Origin: Clostridia bacterium
GTDB lineage: Bacteria; Bacillota; Clostridia; UBA1381; UMGS1253
Length of the DNA: 5,220 bases
Reading direction: 5' to 3'
Assembly (NCBI GenBank): GCA_017411585.1
Contig: JAFQPV010000172.1
Location: forward strand, 1 to 5,220
Position 1 is the stretch's first letter. Each line of letters starts with the position of its first letter. Position numbers and translations under genes: made by a program. Of the stretch, positions 5,218-5,220 are shown piece after piece. The notes beneath the pieces were generated by a model. That model was not told the DNA's origin. It worked only from the letters and a program-made list of their open reading frames with translations, and searched no databases.

Positions 5218-5220
5218 AAC

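Larger units (their letters stand above)
5090..5220 (+). mobile_element. Putative left end of an IS200/IS605-family element (partial)
   Basis: The segment has the layout expected upstream of an IS200/IS605 transposase: a short perfect hairpin near the tip (5111-5129), a sigma-A promoter (5142-5170), and a strong AAGGAGG site (5206-5212). The window ends 8 nt after that site, so the start codon should lie within a few bases of 5221. These elements have subterminal hairpins instead of terminal inverted repeats and make no target duplication, so the left boundary (given as 5090) is a guess. I recall similar end sequences from gut Firmicutes but cannot confirm a match here. Whether the element carries tnpA, tnpB or both is not visible. 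An ordinary host gene with a structured leader is the alternative. Confidence 0.6.

Overview
The window looks like chromosome of a Gram-positive anaerobe of the gut Clostridia type (Oscillospirales or Lachnospirales are my best guess). This rests on the moderate GC, strong AGGAGG-like ribosome binding sites, A-tract/T-tract intrinsic terminators, sigma-A promoters with TG-extended -10 boxes, the protein families, and an IS200/IS605-like end of the kind common in these genomes. No marker gene fixes the taxon.

Layout: (1) Positions 1-897, minus strand: the 5' part of an SGNH/GDSL hydrolase that runs off the left edge. (2) 898-1037: a compact divergent promoter region. It has one promoter in each direction, a 21-bp-spaced direct repeat between them, and a small palindrome inside the rightward promoter. 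(3) 1038-2045: a PHP-domain metal-dependent phosphoesterase, closed by a strong intrinsic terminator at 2044-2068. (4) From a new promoter at 2082-2110, a three-gene operon on the plus strand: two tandem paralogous SGNH esterases with an N-terminal GxDLY domain (2143-3219 and 3238-4341), then a NodB-type polysaccharide deacetylase (4341-5039) whose start overlaps the preceding stop by one base. A 17-bp-stem terminator at 5042-5083 ends the operon. (5) About 5090-5220: what appears to be the left end of an IS200/IS605-family element, with an end hairpin, a promoter and an AGGAGG site. Its transposase ORF would start just outside the window.

The locus is dense in ester- and amide-removing enzymes: three SGNH hydrolases of two subfamilies plus one NodB deacetylase, with a PHP phosphoesterase alongside. 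None has a visible signal peptide, so they probably act in the cytoplasm. The natural inference is stripping of acyl or acetyl groups from imported, decorated oligosaccharides, but no transporter, glycosidase or regulator lies in the window to name the substrate.

The most distinctive non-coding signal is at the right end. An 11-bp inverted repeat pairs the transposase ribosome binding site with a sequence upstream of the element's own promoter, so only read-through transcripts from outside could fold it. This fits the protection from impinging transcription known for other insertion sequences.
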